Shown here piece by piece: positions 1 to 9,879 of a stretch of 34,557 nucleotides of DNA (positions are counted from its first letter, which is position 1; each line of letters starts with the position of its first letter). The position numbers were made by a program, and so were the translations under genes. The notes beneath the pieces were generated by a model, which saw only the letters and a program-made list of their open reading frames with translations, was not told the DNA's origin and did not search any database. Source of the stretch: Haplosporangium gracile (taxonomy: Eukaryota; Mortierellomycota; Mortierellomycetes; Mortierellales; Mortierellaceae); NCBI GenBank assembly GCA_015499985.1, contig JAAAUF010000418.1, positions 1 to 34,557 of the forward strand. The letters are read 5' to 3'.

Positions 1-36
<36 letters not shown>

Positions 37-75
37 AACGTCGCTATGAACGCTTAGCTGCCACAAGCCAGTTAT
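1..75 (-). rRNA. Fragment of large-subunit (28S) rRNA, antisense, cut at the window edge
   Basis: The reverse complement reads ATAACTGGCTTGTGGCAGC, then the CGTTCATAGCGACGTTGC and GATGTCGGCTCTTCCTATCAT segments. These are the highly conserved LSU rRNA region just downstream of the peptidyl-transferase A2451 (E. coli numbering about 2448-2520). The plus strand gives the well-known spurious peptide IGRADIEGSKSNVAMNA, which arises wherever 28S rRNA is translated in antisense. The match stops at position 75: the expected CCCTGTGG after GTTAT is replaced by unrelated TAGACTC. One difference from the usual consensus is at position 56 (A where G is usual). Only the window edge limits it on the other side. 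It could be the end of a real rDNA unit, a dispersed rDNA scrap, or an assembly junction. Confidence 0.9.
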
Positions 76-1327
76 TAGACTCTAAAGGAAATATTATCCT
101 AACTTTTTTTCAAATAAGCTTTCATTCACATCCCAAAACGGAATGGTGTGTGAGGAAAGATTAAGAGACTGGGGCTGGAGAGAGTGGAGAAAGAAAAGAA
201 AGGAGTGAGCGAGAAACAAACAAAAGAGGCTGCGTGCGAGCCGTGACAATGTGCTGCGGTGTAAAGGAAAGAGAAAGGGTGGAGGCGGTGTTGTCGAGTG
301 GAATGGATGAGTGAGAGCAAAGAGGAGGGAGGGGTGACGTTGATAACGGAGGAGAAGTAACGCCGATAACGGCGGAGAGAGAGTCCACCATGGTGGTCTC
401 AGTAGCACCTCTATTCCCAGACCCACTCGGGTGATCAAACGGTGAGAAAGCGCGTCAAAGCGAGATGAAGTACCGACGACGCGTGTGAAGAGACAGCTGA
501 CGAACATGAGCAGGAGAAGGTTGGTGCGGACGCGCAAACTCACAAGAAGAAACACCTCTTTTATCAAAAAATAGAACCTGGATATGGTTCGCCACCATAA
601 GATAGCATCAAAAATCGAACAAGGAAAACAATGGCAACAGTAGGAATCAATGGAAAAAGTAGGCCATATGGAACAACTGAGGATAATACAAAGTAATAAA
701 AGAAACAAACATTCAAGAACATAAAACAATATGAACAGAAAGCAATAGGCAGGAACTGAAAAGAGATGAGTACAGAGAGACGCACCCAACAAAAAGTGAT
801 GGGTTGAAGAAGTGGGTGCTGCAGAGTTGAGTGTTTGAGAAAGAAGGAGATCTCGCGCGTGTTGCAGTTTTTTCTTTTTTTTTTGTTATTGAGGCGACAA
901 GGTTGGAAAGAGGAGTAGCATCACCACCAGCTATGGATGAGTGCGAGGAGTGTTTGAACAAAGGATTGCATTCGAGGTTGTATGTGTGTGACTGAGAGAG
1001 ATAGAAGAGAACAAGGTATGAGCAGGTACTTGTGAGGAAAAGAAGGCATGGAAAGAAAGGGCGTGAGAGGGGGCGGTGGTGGAGGTGGTGCTGAGCGTTG
1101 GTGGACGTGCGTGTCAATAAGAACAGCTGTGGAAGCGGCCAGGCAGAGAAAAAAAAGGACGGGTGAGAGAATGCTTTTAATGCTTTTTTTTATTTGTTGT
1201 TGAGGATGATCTGATTACAGGACAGGGTGAGAAGGAAGAGAAGGAAGTAAAAGTAAAAGCGAGTGAGAAGATATGAGTGCAGACTGGCTGTTGCTTTGAT
1301 GTCGCCTGTGCGCGTGAAGGTGCGCGG

Positions 1328-1364
<37 letters not shown>

Positions 1365-2599
1365 ATAAAGAGAGTGGAGCCAGGGACAGAAGGCACAGAA
1401 AGGAAAGAAGGAAACAATCGGCCCTCGGTGATCCTCCCTGTCGATCGATGTGTTTGGTGTATAGAATTTAGCTTGTGAAGGTTAAATTGGAGAAAGAGGA
1501 GTCAAGAGGAGTGAAGGTTGGTATTATAGACGAGCCAGTCAGATGTGACTACAACTACTACTGTCTACTCTTATGAATAAAAAAGGGAGGAGTGGATGCT
1601 CCACTCCCCCAAAACGTAACAGGTGTGGAGTGTTGCGTGGAGAAAGCGAAAGTGAGAGAGAGCTTCTTGCTCTTTCCCTCAGCCTGCATTGCAAGACTTG
1701 TTTGTGTTTCCACTATCCTAGTCATTTTGGGACCCTGCTGCGGGATGTGAGGGTGGAGAAGAACCTGTCCGTCCAATAAAGGGAAAGAACAAAAGTTGAG
1801 TCCCCATTTCAAACGAGACATTCAGCGTGTGTTTGTCTGAGCAGCAGAAGGCTTCTTTTTTTGTGTTTTTTTTTGTTGAGAATGAATGAAAAGAATGAAT
1901 GAGGAAGTGAGAAAAGCAGAGAGAGAAGGAAGGAAGGTAGGAAAGGTAGTGAAGGGAAGAAGAGAGGCAGTATTGATGTTGCTGTTTCTGACGAGGGAAA
2001 GAATGAAGGGCAACGATGAGAGTGGAAAGAGATGAAAAAGAGTGAGTGGAAGAGTGCGCCTCCATGGACCTGACAATTAGCATCTTGGGGGCTTCATTTG
2101 GCGCGACTAGTGAGACAAATAAGGTGTTATTTCAGGCACCGATCTGGATGGATGCATTGGAGGATGTGTAAAATAGAAGCCCATTTGGTGAAGAGAGATA
2201 CTCACAGGTTTCCATTCATTCGAAGAGGAAAAAAAGACAATACTAAACACTTGCTAGAATGGGCGTTTTTATTTTTTCGATCTGCTTCACAACGTTCATT
2301 CTTCTTTGTCTCCCTGCCAGCCCGGAGGTCCAACGAAGTAAAATAATTTGGTCCGCGAAAAAGAAATCATGCCAGAAGGAAAGAAAAAGAAGTATTTGCA
2401 CAAAGGCTGGGTAGGTGCGCCTACAGAATTGCAAAGACAATTAAATAGGAATGATGAACATATGGCGTTCACTCCACACCCTCGCAATCCTTCATCTTCC
2501 ACATAGATCACAGCACAAAGTGTCAGTCAGATTATCATACCTGCAAGTTGCCATGAGTAAATGGGTTTATCGAGGGCTCGTTCTCAACGATGGGGCGAT
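76..2599. other. 2.5 kb without a supportable gene; pyrimidine-rich on the minus strand
   Basis: Open frames here are short, overlapping and made of Ser/Leu/Phe/Pro/His runs, which simply reflect CT-rich composition of the minus strand from about 120 to 2080. I see no conserved motif and no coherent set of splice sites. The composition resembles the CT-rich promoter/5'UTR regions of the genes elsewhere in this window, so it may be the upstream region of a minus-strand gene. The rRNA fragment at 1-75 leaves no room for that gene here. The part from 2100 to 2599 is more balanced and would be 3' flank of the nuclease-like gene. Confidence 0.5.
1329..1363. repeat. Compound (GT)n(GA)n microsatellite
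   Basis: An uninterrupted GT run of about eight units is followed by about nine GA units, on the plus strand, inside the purine-rich stretch. Confidence 0.9.
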
Positions 2600-4873
2600 T
2601 CACTTCAGCGCGGTTTTGGCTGAGGGGGTGGCGATGGATGGGAAATGATTTTTGAACATCTTGGCCACCCGTGGTCGTTCCTGGAGCTGTGAAAGCAATT
2701 CATCATGAATCATACCCAGTCGACGCAGCAAGGTGACAGCTCCCTCCAAATCCACCAACGACTCCAAAGAGTCTGGAACCTTGGCGGTCCCCACCTCGAC
2801 CATGGCATAAAAATTGCCCAAGTCCCGCAACACGTACCCAGTCAATCGACGTCCCACCACCTGCAGCACCACGATTCCCCCTTGATAATCATGCTCATTG
2901 TCGATTCTGTCCCAAGCATTCTTGGAGAACACTCCGAGTCTCACCAAATCCCCCGCTTGCTTCATCACATCTCTGCATGTTATTCCTGATACTTCGGCGT
3001 AGCAGGTTTCCACACCTGCTTTGGTCCTGACTGTGATGTCGGGCTGTCCACATGTTTTCGTTTCCATGTCCAACAATTTGCGTTTGTAAACGCTAGACGT
3101 TGAGGCGTTGTTGGTGCTATAGCAACGATCAAAAGAAAGGTGTTAATATAATGACTTGAGAAGATGCTTGACGAATAACATATTAGTCACACCCTTCCGA
3201 AGACTTACTAGTCGATGTGAGCACGATCGGGGCGATGAAAAAATATTCGCAACAATGGAAGGAGATATGACGCGATGCCATGGGCCTCAGAATATAGGGG
3301 TTCTTGATGAGCTCCTAGTTCCGCAAACACCCGGACCATGTAGCGATGGAGTTGCTTTGCGCTGTCCTGATTTGACGCCTCCAGAAGATCCAGAACTTTC
3401 TCTCTGTCCTGGTCGGAATCCTCGTATGCCTACATCCGTGGACAATTAGTGTGTTAACATCGTTATCAAATACAACAGGCAATCTCCGAGGACAATACAA
3501 CTATACAACTTACATCTCGCCATCGCCTGATGCAGGTACGTTCCTTGGTCACGTCAATCTTCGGAACAAACGATAAAGCTTCCGCTCTGATGGTTTCGTA
3601 AGCGGCACCGAACACAAGGTCTTGGATAGCTGTGGGCTTTGGGGAGAGTACCAAGGTACCATTAAGGGAACTGTGGCACAGAGTCGATTAGGTACGATAT
3701 ATGGAAACGGTTGGTTAGAGCGTTGCGATTCTATACGACGCACACGCTAATGGCAAGCAAGACAGAATTACTTACAGAGCGTCCTGTGACGTGGTCGCTT
3801 TGAACGAGTCGAGGGAGCACCTTCGATAATAGTCTTGAAATAGCATTCCAACATCGATACCCTCGACTGTAGCGTTGAACTCAAACTCATGCTCACCCAG
3901 AAGCACGCCCATCTTTTCTGTGGGATGGGTAAGCAGCTTCTCAATCACTTCTTGGAAGTCGACGGAGTCGCATGATGTTTGTGACGAAGTGGAACCTAAA
4001 AGATCAGATACTAATGTCAGGATCCTTATACGATGGTCATCTCTGTAAAAGTATTTTGGATCTGAGGCAACTTTGTCAATAACCAGCGCCACTTACGTGA
4101 GGGTCGGAAGAAGTCTTCAAGACTCGTAGAAGATCCAGGTTTGTTCTCGTACACATCCATCTGTAAATTTTGAAAACAAAATATATTAATACAGTAAAGC
4201 ATAGGCACCATAAAACGAACGCAAAGAGCGTCTATTACCTTGAATTTTTTGTTAAAGTGTTCGACTACGATAGTCAGTGTCAGAAATAAAAAAATAATAA
4301 TAAGTTTTTGTCCTAAGTTAATGAGTACATGAAGAAGATATGACACCTCTACTTACCACTGTTGGCCTCCTCAGAACTATTCACCAGGGCACTCTCCGTC
4401 ACTAGGTTGTCAGCAGAAGTAAGAACCATCAAAAAAAAGATAAGTCTCTGTCCTAAGTTCATAAGTGCAATGAAGAAGATTTGGCACGCCTACTTACCGA
4501 TGGTGGCCTCCTCGGATGCGCTCTTGGTTCCTTGATCGATGACATTATATAAGGTCCTCCTGATGTTCGTTCTGGCGCTCTCCAACACCTGTCTATCCTG
4601 TCTATCCACCATTTGGTTGAAGGAGCGTTGAAACGTCTCCAGAGTCACATTAAGCAGCGCCCTTGTTGCAAAAGACTTGCGCTTGACTTCGGGTGAAGTT
4701 GGCGGGGATGACTGGATTTTGTGGAGCGCGGCCTGGTATGCTTGGAAGTTTTGTTCGCATGTCAGACTTGTGTCGCGGTGCTGGTAGAAGCGCCTGATGT
4801 CGTGCCAGTAGCGAGGCTCGACGAAATCGAAAAACTGTAGCAGTCTCTTCCGCCTCAGTGTCGCCTCCGCCAT
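2600..4873 (-). CDS. Lineage-specific protein with PD-(D/E)XK nuclease-like C-terminus (541 aa, 8 exons)
   Basis: Exons by splice consensus: 4873-4498, 4401-4357, 4264-4239, 4160-4097, 3995-3776, 3670-3514, 3429-3209 and 3116-2600. Phases agree at every junction, giving 541 residues and a stop at 2602-2600. The start is the ATG beginning MAEATLRRKR; an in-frame ATG further upstream (about 5104) would add a low-complexity leader. Residues 1-170 are helical and charged with no recognised domain. The C-terminus carries Gly-Gln-Pro-Asp-Ile at 393-397, then Tyr-Ala-Glu-Val-Ser at 409-413 and Lys422. This resembles the PD...ExS...K pattern of PD-(D/E)XK-like domains in large Mucoromycota protein families, so a nuclease fold is inference. 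The canonical ExK lysine is Ser413, so activity is doubtful. Exon 5 acceptor choice (3996 versus an alternative 15 nt upstream) and the 26-nt exon 3 are the weakest points. No signal peptide or membrane segment is seen. Confidence 0.6.
4310..4376. repeat. Copy A of an imperfect tandem duplication spanning an exon end and intron start
   Basis: Runs from GTCCTAAGTT to TGGCCTCCTC on the plus strand. It aligns with 4450-4516 with roughly 80 percent identity over 67 nt, and A-rich flanks just to the left of both copies extend the similarity. On the minus strand it covers the end of exon 2 of the nuclease-like gene and the donor side of the following intron. Confidence 0.85.
4450..4516. repeat. Copy B of the same imperfect duplication
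   Basis: Matches 4310-4376, sharing GTCCTAAGTT, TGAAGAAGAT, CTACTTACC and TGGCCTCCTC. It covers the end of exon 1 and the start of intron 1. The encoded ends are similar too: SASEEAT in exon 1 and NSSEEAN in exon 2. Confidence 0.85.
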
Positions 4874-5319
4874 GGCGTTTTTGATTGTTGAAGCGTGCGG
4901 TGTGCAATAAGGAGTGCGAGAGGCTGGTTGGTGCTGTTTGGTTGGTGCTGTCAGCGGATAATGTACGGAGGGAATGTGGTGGCGAGCTTGTTGTAAGAGG
5001 GTGAGACAAGGAAGTGAGCGCGTTCGTCGTTTTGTCGGGCAAGAGAATAAGCAATCACGTCTCTTTGGAGAACTCGAATTCACTAACATACCCGCAGAAC
5101 TCAAGTTGGTGGCTATGAAGACCGTGCATCTCCATTCTCTACCATAGCGTCAACTCTTTTAGTCGGGCTGATAAAACAGCCCCTTTAAATATATATATTT
5201 CCTAATCAGGAGTTAGGGAGTTAGCGCTATTCGTTTGACAGAACACATTCCACTGACAGTGCATTTGAAGGCACCAACTGATTTGACATTGCTATCATTT
5301 GACTTTGCTATCTATTTAT
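4874..5319. other. Intergenic/upstream region of the nuclease-like gene
   Basis: Holds the probable 5'UTR and promoter of the minus-strand gene that starts at 4873. An in-frame extension to about 5104 exists but reads as low-complexity Ser/Thr/Pro/His. A perfect 6-bp inverted repeat GGGCTG-ATAAAA-CAGCCC lies at 5165-5182, directly beside an AT run (TTTAAATATATATATTTCC, about 5184-5202) that could serve as a TATA element about 310 nt upstream of the ATG. Confidence 0.4.
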
Positions 5320-6561
5320 TCACTGGCACTTTCGACCGGCGTGAACCGTGTTCAAACCCTTCGCCCCAAGAAGAGCATGCTCAAGGTCTGCTACAGTGCT
5401 CTGAAAGTACTGAAGAGTGCACTTTCCTCTCTTTATGGCGCGTGCCTCATCACCCATCGAGGTAAATAAGTGTAATAGTCTTTTCTCGCAATCGTTGAAC
5501 TCAATTGCTCGCTCAGACTCCCTTAATTTCTTCCGCTCTGCTTTCTTCTCAGCACGGACCCGCTCCATTTGAAGCATAACAAAAGGTACGGCAACACGCC
5601 TGCAGCCGGGATATCATCCTCGCTAGACTCATCATCATCGACCCCACCGCCATTGTTGATATCCTCGTCAATCACGCCTTCATCCCGGAGAACCATGACA
5701 ATTCCGTTATAGCTAATGTCCATGTTGTTGTAATTCCGGGACACCAAGTACAAATGCTTGCATGGCACTTTGTGACGGACGTAGTCGGGGCAGGTGCAAG
5801 AAAGAAGACAAGTTACTTGCGCGTTTGCGCTGACGGCATACTTGACATCGCATGTAGTGAAAGAGTTGACGATGAACTACAAATGAAAAAAAATATTCAA
5901 AGGTATGTAACAGTGAGTAAAGTTAATTAAAAAAAAATCAAAAAGTGGGCACACATGCGATAAAATGGTTGCTCACTTTTTTATTCTCGTTCAGCTCGGC
6001 AACCATGTCTTTGGAGGCAGCCAGTGGCAACGCCATTGCCTTTCCTTTTATGGCTTTGTCATATTCCGAGAGTACAATTGGCTCCAATCCGTGTACAACC
6101 TTAAAGTGATGAGTTCTGAAGTCGATGTCAACTACGCCTGTCAGCAAATGAATCAAATCATCTCCACGCATATCACGGATATGTTCCATGTGCTGCCTCT
6201 TCAAAGTGGCATCCAGCTTTCAACAAGATTGTTGGCGTTGATATGCTGGTAGTCCTGTTAATGAGGGGAACACAAAAAAAGACGTTGGTAAATATCAACG
6301 TTTCATTTCGGACGCTTTAGTTATTTGCAACGACCAATGATAAAAAAGGTTAAAGGTCTCACCTCTCGTAGGTAAAGCACCCATCTGACGACTTTATCTG
6401 GCTTCATCCAATTATTATTGATATAACCAATCATCGTTGTTTGTCCCGGAAACAAGTGCTGGAAGCGGAGCCATTTTTCCTGTAACTCTGCTTCTGAGTT
6501 TGCGTACCGAACGGCATTTAAGGCTTTGCGCATATCGCGAAGGCCAGCCTCCTGATCGAAT
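5320..6561 (-). pseudogene. Degenerate SWIM zinc-finger (MULE-like) transposase fragment, C-terminal part only
   Basis: Three coding blocks remain with two plausible introns. Block 1 (6561-6363) ends before a GTGAGA donor. Block 2 (6254 to about 5980) contains DYQHINANNLVESW followed by LKRQHMEHIRDMRGDD, the 'NN-x-x-E-x-W' end typical of MULE-type transposases. Block 3 (from 5881) contains a SWIM finger, CTCPDYVRHKVPCKH, then an acidic stretch and a basic coiled-coil-like tail. A 1-nt deletion at about 6212 splits ESW from the following helix, and another shift lies near 5580-5600, so it is broken. The N-terminal DDE catalytic part is absent. Terminal inverted repeats and target-site duplications were not found by eye. 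It abuts the monooxygenase pseudogene on the same strand. Confidence 0.7.
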
Positions 6562-6679
6562 ATACCAAAGCATATATACACGAAAAGAAAATGGTAACTG
6601 AGCGAAAGAAAATGATTGGGCCAAATGGCTGCACAGAGCATGGGGAAAGGGGGGGGAGGGGAGACAAGAGGAGACTTAC

Positions 6680-8393
6680 ATGACCAAATTGAAGTCGAGC
6701 ACTCATGTGAGTGGTGCTGTACTGCGACTTGCCGTTGTCGAAGCGTTCATCCCGGTAGTTACTCAGAGCGGTCTTGATCGTCTCAAAACTAGTAGGTTGT
6801 ATGTTGTAAAGACGGTTGACTAGGATCACGGTGTCTTCTTGCATTCCGTTGATTACACCCGGCCTGTGCTTGGGAGCATCTATGATTCGAGGGAGGAAAA
6901 TGGAAGTATGTTTTGAATGAACTGTTTGTCCGGCGAAGAAATTCGTCCACTAGTAGATTATTAAATACATGGTACCTTGTGCGCGGCTATTTCATACTGC
7001 GAGGAGGACAAGAAAAAGGATATCTGTCAGTCCATTTGCTATATAAGGAAAGAAAAAGAACACACTCACAAGCAACTGCTGCAAGAAATAACATACCATT
7101 GCCAATGAAAACAGGGCGCCCATGGTTCCAAGTGTCGTATAACATATTCCCAAAAATGACCCTGGAGACGCATTCATCGTTGGTGTTGCGGAAGATATCG
7201 CCCAGGGCGCCGTGGATAGACTTGAGGTGACGGAGGTTGATCAACATCTTCTGGTTAGACTCTGGTGCCCACTTCGAATTGCGGAACTACTCAGACTCTA
7301 CGGCTGCCAATTCCACCTGGATAATCACATTCCAGCACAGCCTGTTCCCCGGGTCTGAGTACATCACCCCACTGTTATCGTAATGAAGATAGAGGGGGCA
7401 TTAGGCTACTGAATGTCCTTTTGTGCCATAGAAGCAGAGTCAATCTAAGAAGCGATGAATGCACCATATGTACGGTGTAAGGGGACGACTTGCCACCAAT
7501 ATTCATTGCATTGCACGACTCTTCATCGGCAACACCAGGGAACTTGACAGGGTCCAAAGGTTTAGTGGTCCCCAGAAAACACATATACCCATTATTCATC
7601 GACCTCATGTCATTCACGGGTAACTTGCACGCTCTTTCAAGGGCTTGAACAGATGATATTGAACTGCACTGTGTGCTCCATTAGCTACAACGAGGACGTC
7701 GCCATGGTTGGTGGACCCGTCCGAGAAGCGAGCCATGACACCCTGGTGGTTTTGTTGGAAGGACATTAGTTTCTTGAATAGGTGAATCTTTTCGCGTGGG
7801 TGTGGCGTAGAAGGAGGTCGTAGAGTTCTGGGCGGGCGAATAAGACACGGTCATGCCCTGTGCTTCAAAAAGAGGAAGTGCAAGGAAAAAAGAATGTCAG
7901 AGCCAATACGTAGTGAATAGAAAAAATGCAACTTATATGCTGCCTTCATCGGCGACCAGCTTGGCAATAGCGCCCATATCAGCCGTGTAGAGGTTAAAGG
8001 TCCGAGTAGACTTTGAAAACCTCATCAAGTCATTCAGCGTAGCAATTTTTTCTACTGCTGGTAGGATCCCGCAGACAGACACATAACAGAACCTACCAAC
8101 CATCGCTAAAAAAGAGATGATTTTTAGCAGCGCTGTCCTTCTGAATGCGAGGATGAACTAAAAAAGTTAAAGTAGCGCATGTTCCTTTTACCCATAGCTC
8201 TGCGTATGGAGTGTGCGCGCTCAAAGATCTCATAGGGGATAGTGGCCTTTTCGAGTAGGTTGCCGAGGAAGAGTCCAGAGAGATCGGCTCCGATGATGGG
8301 GACCTTTGAAGGGTCGTCAGTAATATATGGAGGGAGGTCGGAGCCTTTGAATCCTGATGTCAGGACATCGTGTTTGTCACTGTTAGTCGTCAT
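6680..8393 (-). pseudogene. Decayed FAD-dependent monooxygenase, paralogue of the 11841-14152 gene
   Basis: The exon order follows the intact paralogue: start MTTNSDKHDV at 8393, FAD-binding start (8393 to about 8190), then blocks around 8105-7935, 7858-7625, 7617-7440, 7370-7095 and 6870-6680. Several lesions are visible. The Rossmann GxGxxG is degraded to IGADLSGL. The donor after the second block reads ATAAGT. The frame shifts near 7800-7812, near 7614-7625 and near 6856-6863. A TAG at 7289-7287 stands where the paralogue has Gln (CAG) in its EAQFRTSEW segment. The last about 60 codons (the LGEKMLRYF to RGYGTVLP part of the paralogue) are missing, and transposase sequence follows instead. 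The donor after QFGH at 6679 is intact. It is clearly non-functional as a monooxygenase. Confidence 0.85.
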
Positions 8394-9138
8394 TGTAGGT
8401 GGGAGATGAGTAAGTGAGAGGACTGGGGAAAGAGATACAGGTGGTAAGGAACGAAGGTGAGTGTGTGTGGGAGAAAGGAAGGGGAAACGACCGAAGAGTG
8501 TGAGAAAGACGATGATGAGAACAAAAGTGAGAATGCAGGAGGGGACGCTGACACACGCTATGGAGAGAAAATGTCGACAGGAATGCAGCCGTACCACACA
8601 ATAAACTGTTACCAGATGGCGGGAATCAAAGTGCCACTGTTTTTTTTACTGCGCGAGCGGGGAAATAGCTTTCATAAAAATCAGGTGCGAGTTTACTCAC
8701 GTCTAACTGAACACAGCATCGCAGAACTCCCTGTCAAGGTGCACTTTCCAGGCTGCTTTGATGGGAAAATGAGATGGGTCAAGAGAAGAAAAAAAAATAT
8801 AAGACTACATGAGAAACACAAAAAACACTAACACGAAACATGCATCATGGCGCCGAAATTGGAAAAGAAAGAGAGAAGAGTACACATTGGTTGTTGTAAC
8901 ATCGCCGTACTCTAATTCGTGGGACATGCTTAATCGAGAAAAGGTTTTGGAAGGGTCGAATACTTGATGACCAATTGGTGATCCAATGTGTGGGTAAAGA
9001 GAGCCATATTTGAGAAAAGAAAGGTTTAAAGCTGGTCTTCCTTCTCCTGTCTCTTTATTCATTCCATCTTAATTGCTCGTAAACAGAGGATATGATATCA
9101 AGAAAGATGATATGGTTGATGGTGGGAACGAGGGCTGG
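8394..9138. other. Intergenic: former promoter of the pseudogene and 3' flank of the 208-aa gene
   Basis: From 8394 to about 8600 the minus strand is CT-rich, the expected 5' region of the decayed monooxygenase. A minus-strand AATAAA at 9059-9054 suits polyadenylation of the 208-aa gene. A non-repetitive minus-strand frame at 9062-8880 (LNLSFLKYGSLYPHIGS...) has no convincing partner exon or start and is left uncalled. Confidence 0.4.
9054..9059 (-). terminator. Probable polyadenylation signal AATAAA
   Basis: AATAAA on the minus strand 80 nt downstream of the stop codon of the 9879-9139 gene. Confidence 0.5.
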
Positions 9139-9879
9139 TTAGTAGCGGAGCTTGGCTAGCTGCAACTTTTCGCGTTTGAACAGCCGGATCGTCGTGATTG
9201 GTCGATCCACTAGCCAATCGACTTGGACACGCAATTTTGGTGGCAAACAGTCATCGTTATTCATCTTGGCCCTTCTTATCAAGCGGCACTGAACGTAACA
9301 CTCTCCCTTCCTCGCTACCCTCGCCCCCCAGAGCACATGTAGAGTTCGGGACCATGGTACATCATTTTCGTACAATATGCAACCGAATTCTTGCTTTGGT
9401 GTGAAGGGAGACTAACAGCCAGCTGTGAGACCACTCGCGGAGGATCCAATCAACGTGGTTCATGGGTATATATGAGGTATAAGCGTAGCATCTGGAAATG
9501 TACCTTTCTCGTTTCGAGGGAGCCCGGAACTACATTCTACCGTCTCTTTCAGCTCGCTATTGGCCGACACGAAGCGCCATAGTATTTCATGAGTGAAACT
9601 GCCGTTTGCTATGGCTCTGACTTGTCCATCTACACAGCTTAGAGATTTGATCAAACAACTAACAAACACCTTTCTTGCGCTTATCAAACTGAGCTGGTGA
9701 ACGTAATAGTGAGGAGCCGTACAAAGAGGAGGGAAAGTGATTGCGCTGTAGCCATATCCCTTAATTAGCGACTTGTATTCCTCATGCCAACCAGATAGGT
9801 AACAGAAACAAGCGAAAACTGCCGCTAGGAGCAGCACATGAGTAAAACAAAGCGGGTAAAAATGGCGCCTGTACCCCAT
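9139..9879 (-). CDS. Small membrane-anchored or secreted protein of unknown function (208 aa, 2 exons)
   Basis: Exons 9879-9504 and 9389-9139. The 114-nt intron starts GTACATTT and ends GCAAG, and phase 1 is kept across it. Without splicing the frame stops at about 139 aa, so a shorter product is the alternative. Residues 7-28 form a hydrophobic segment (FYPLCFTHVLLLAAVFACFCYL) after a basic MGYRRH start, which fits a type II anchor or an uncleaved signal. The rest is mixed, with several cysteines and one N-glycosylation sequon (Asn92-Gly-Ser). The C-terminal third is basic (QCRLIRRAK, LFKREKLQLAKLRY). I recognise no family. It sits alone between the two monooxygenase paralogues and is followed by an AATAAA. 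Confidence 0.5.

Noticed and set aside
1..57. Plus-strand peptide IGRADIEGSKSNVAMNA as a gene
   Set aside because: This is the classic spurious translation of antisense 28S rRNA.
60..120. Group I intron at LSU site L2449
   Set aside because: The base preceding the rRNA match at the site is T, whereas a group I intron must end in G, and no intron core is seen nearby.
94..792. 232-codon minus-strand open frame rich in Leu, Phe, Ser and Cys
   Set aside because: It comes from CT-rich low-complexity DNA; there is no domain and no plausible start context.
8457..8831. 124-codon plus-strand frame
   Set aside because: It is antisense to the promoter and first exon side of the decayed monooxygenase; charged low-complexity start and no motif.
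8805..9062. Minus-strand frame beginning NKETGEGRPALNLSFLKYG
   Set aside because: It overlaps the polyadenylation signal of the upstream gene, ends in low-complexity Phe-rich reading, and has no partner exon; it may be a remnant but cannot be supported.
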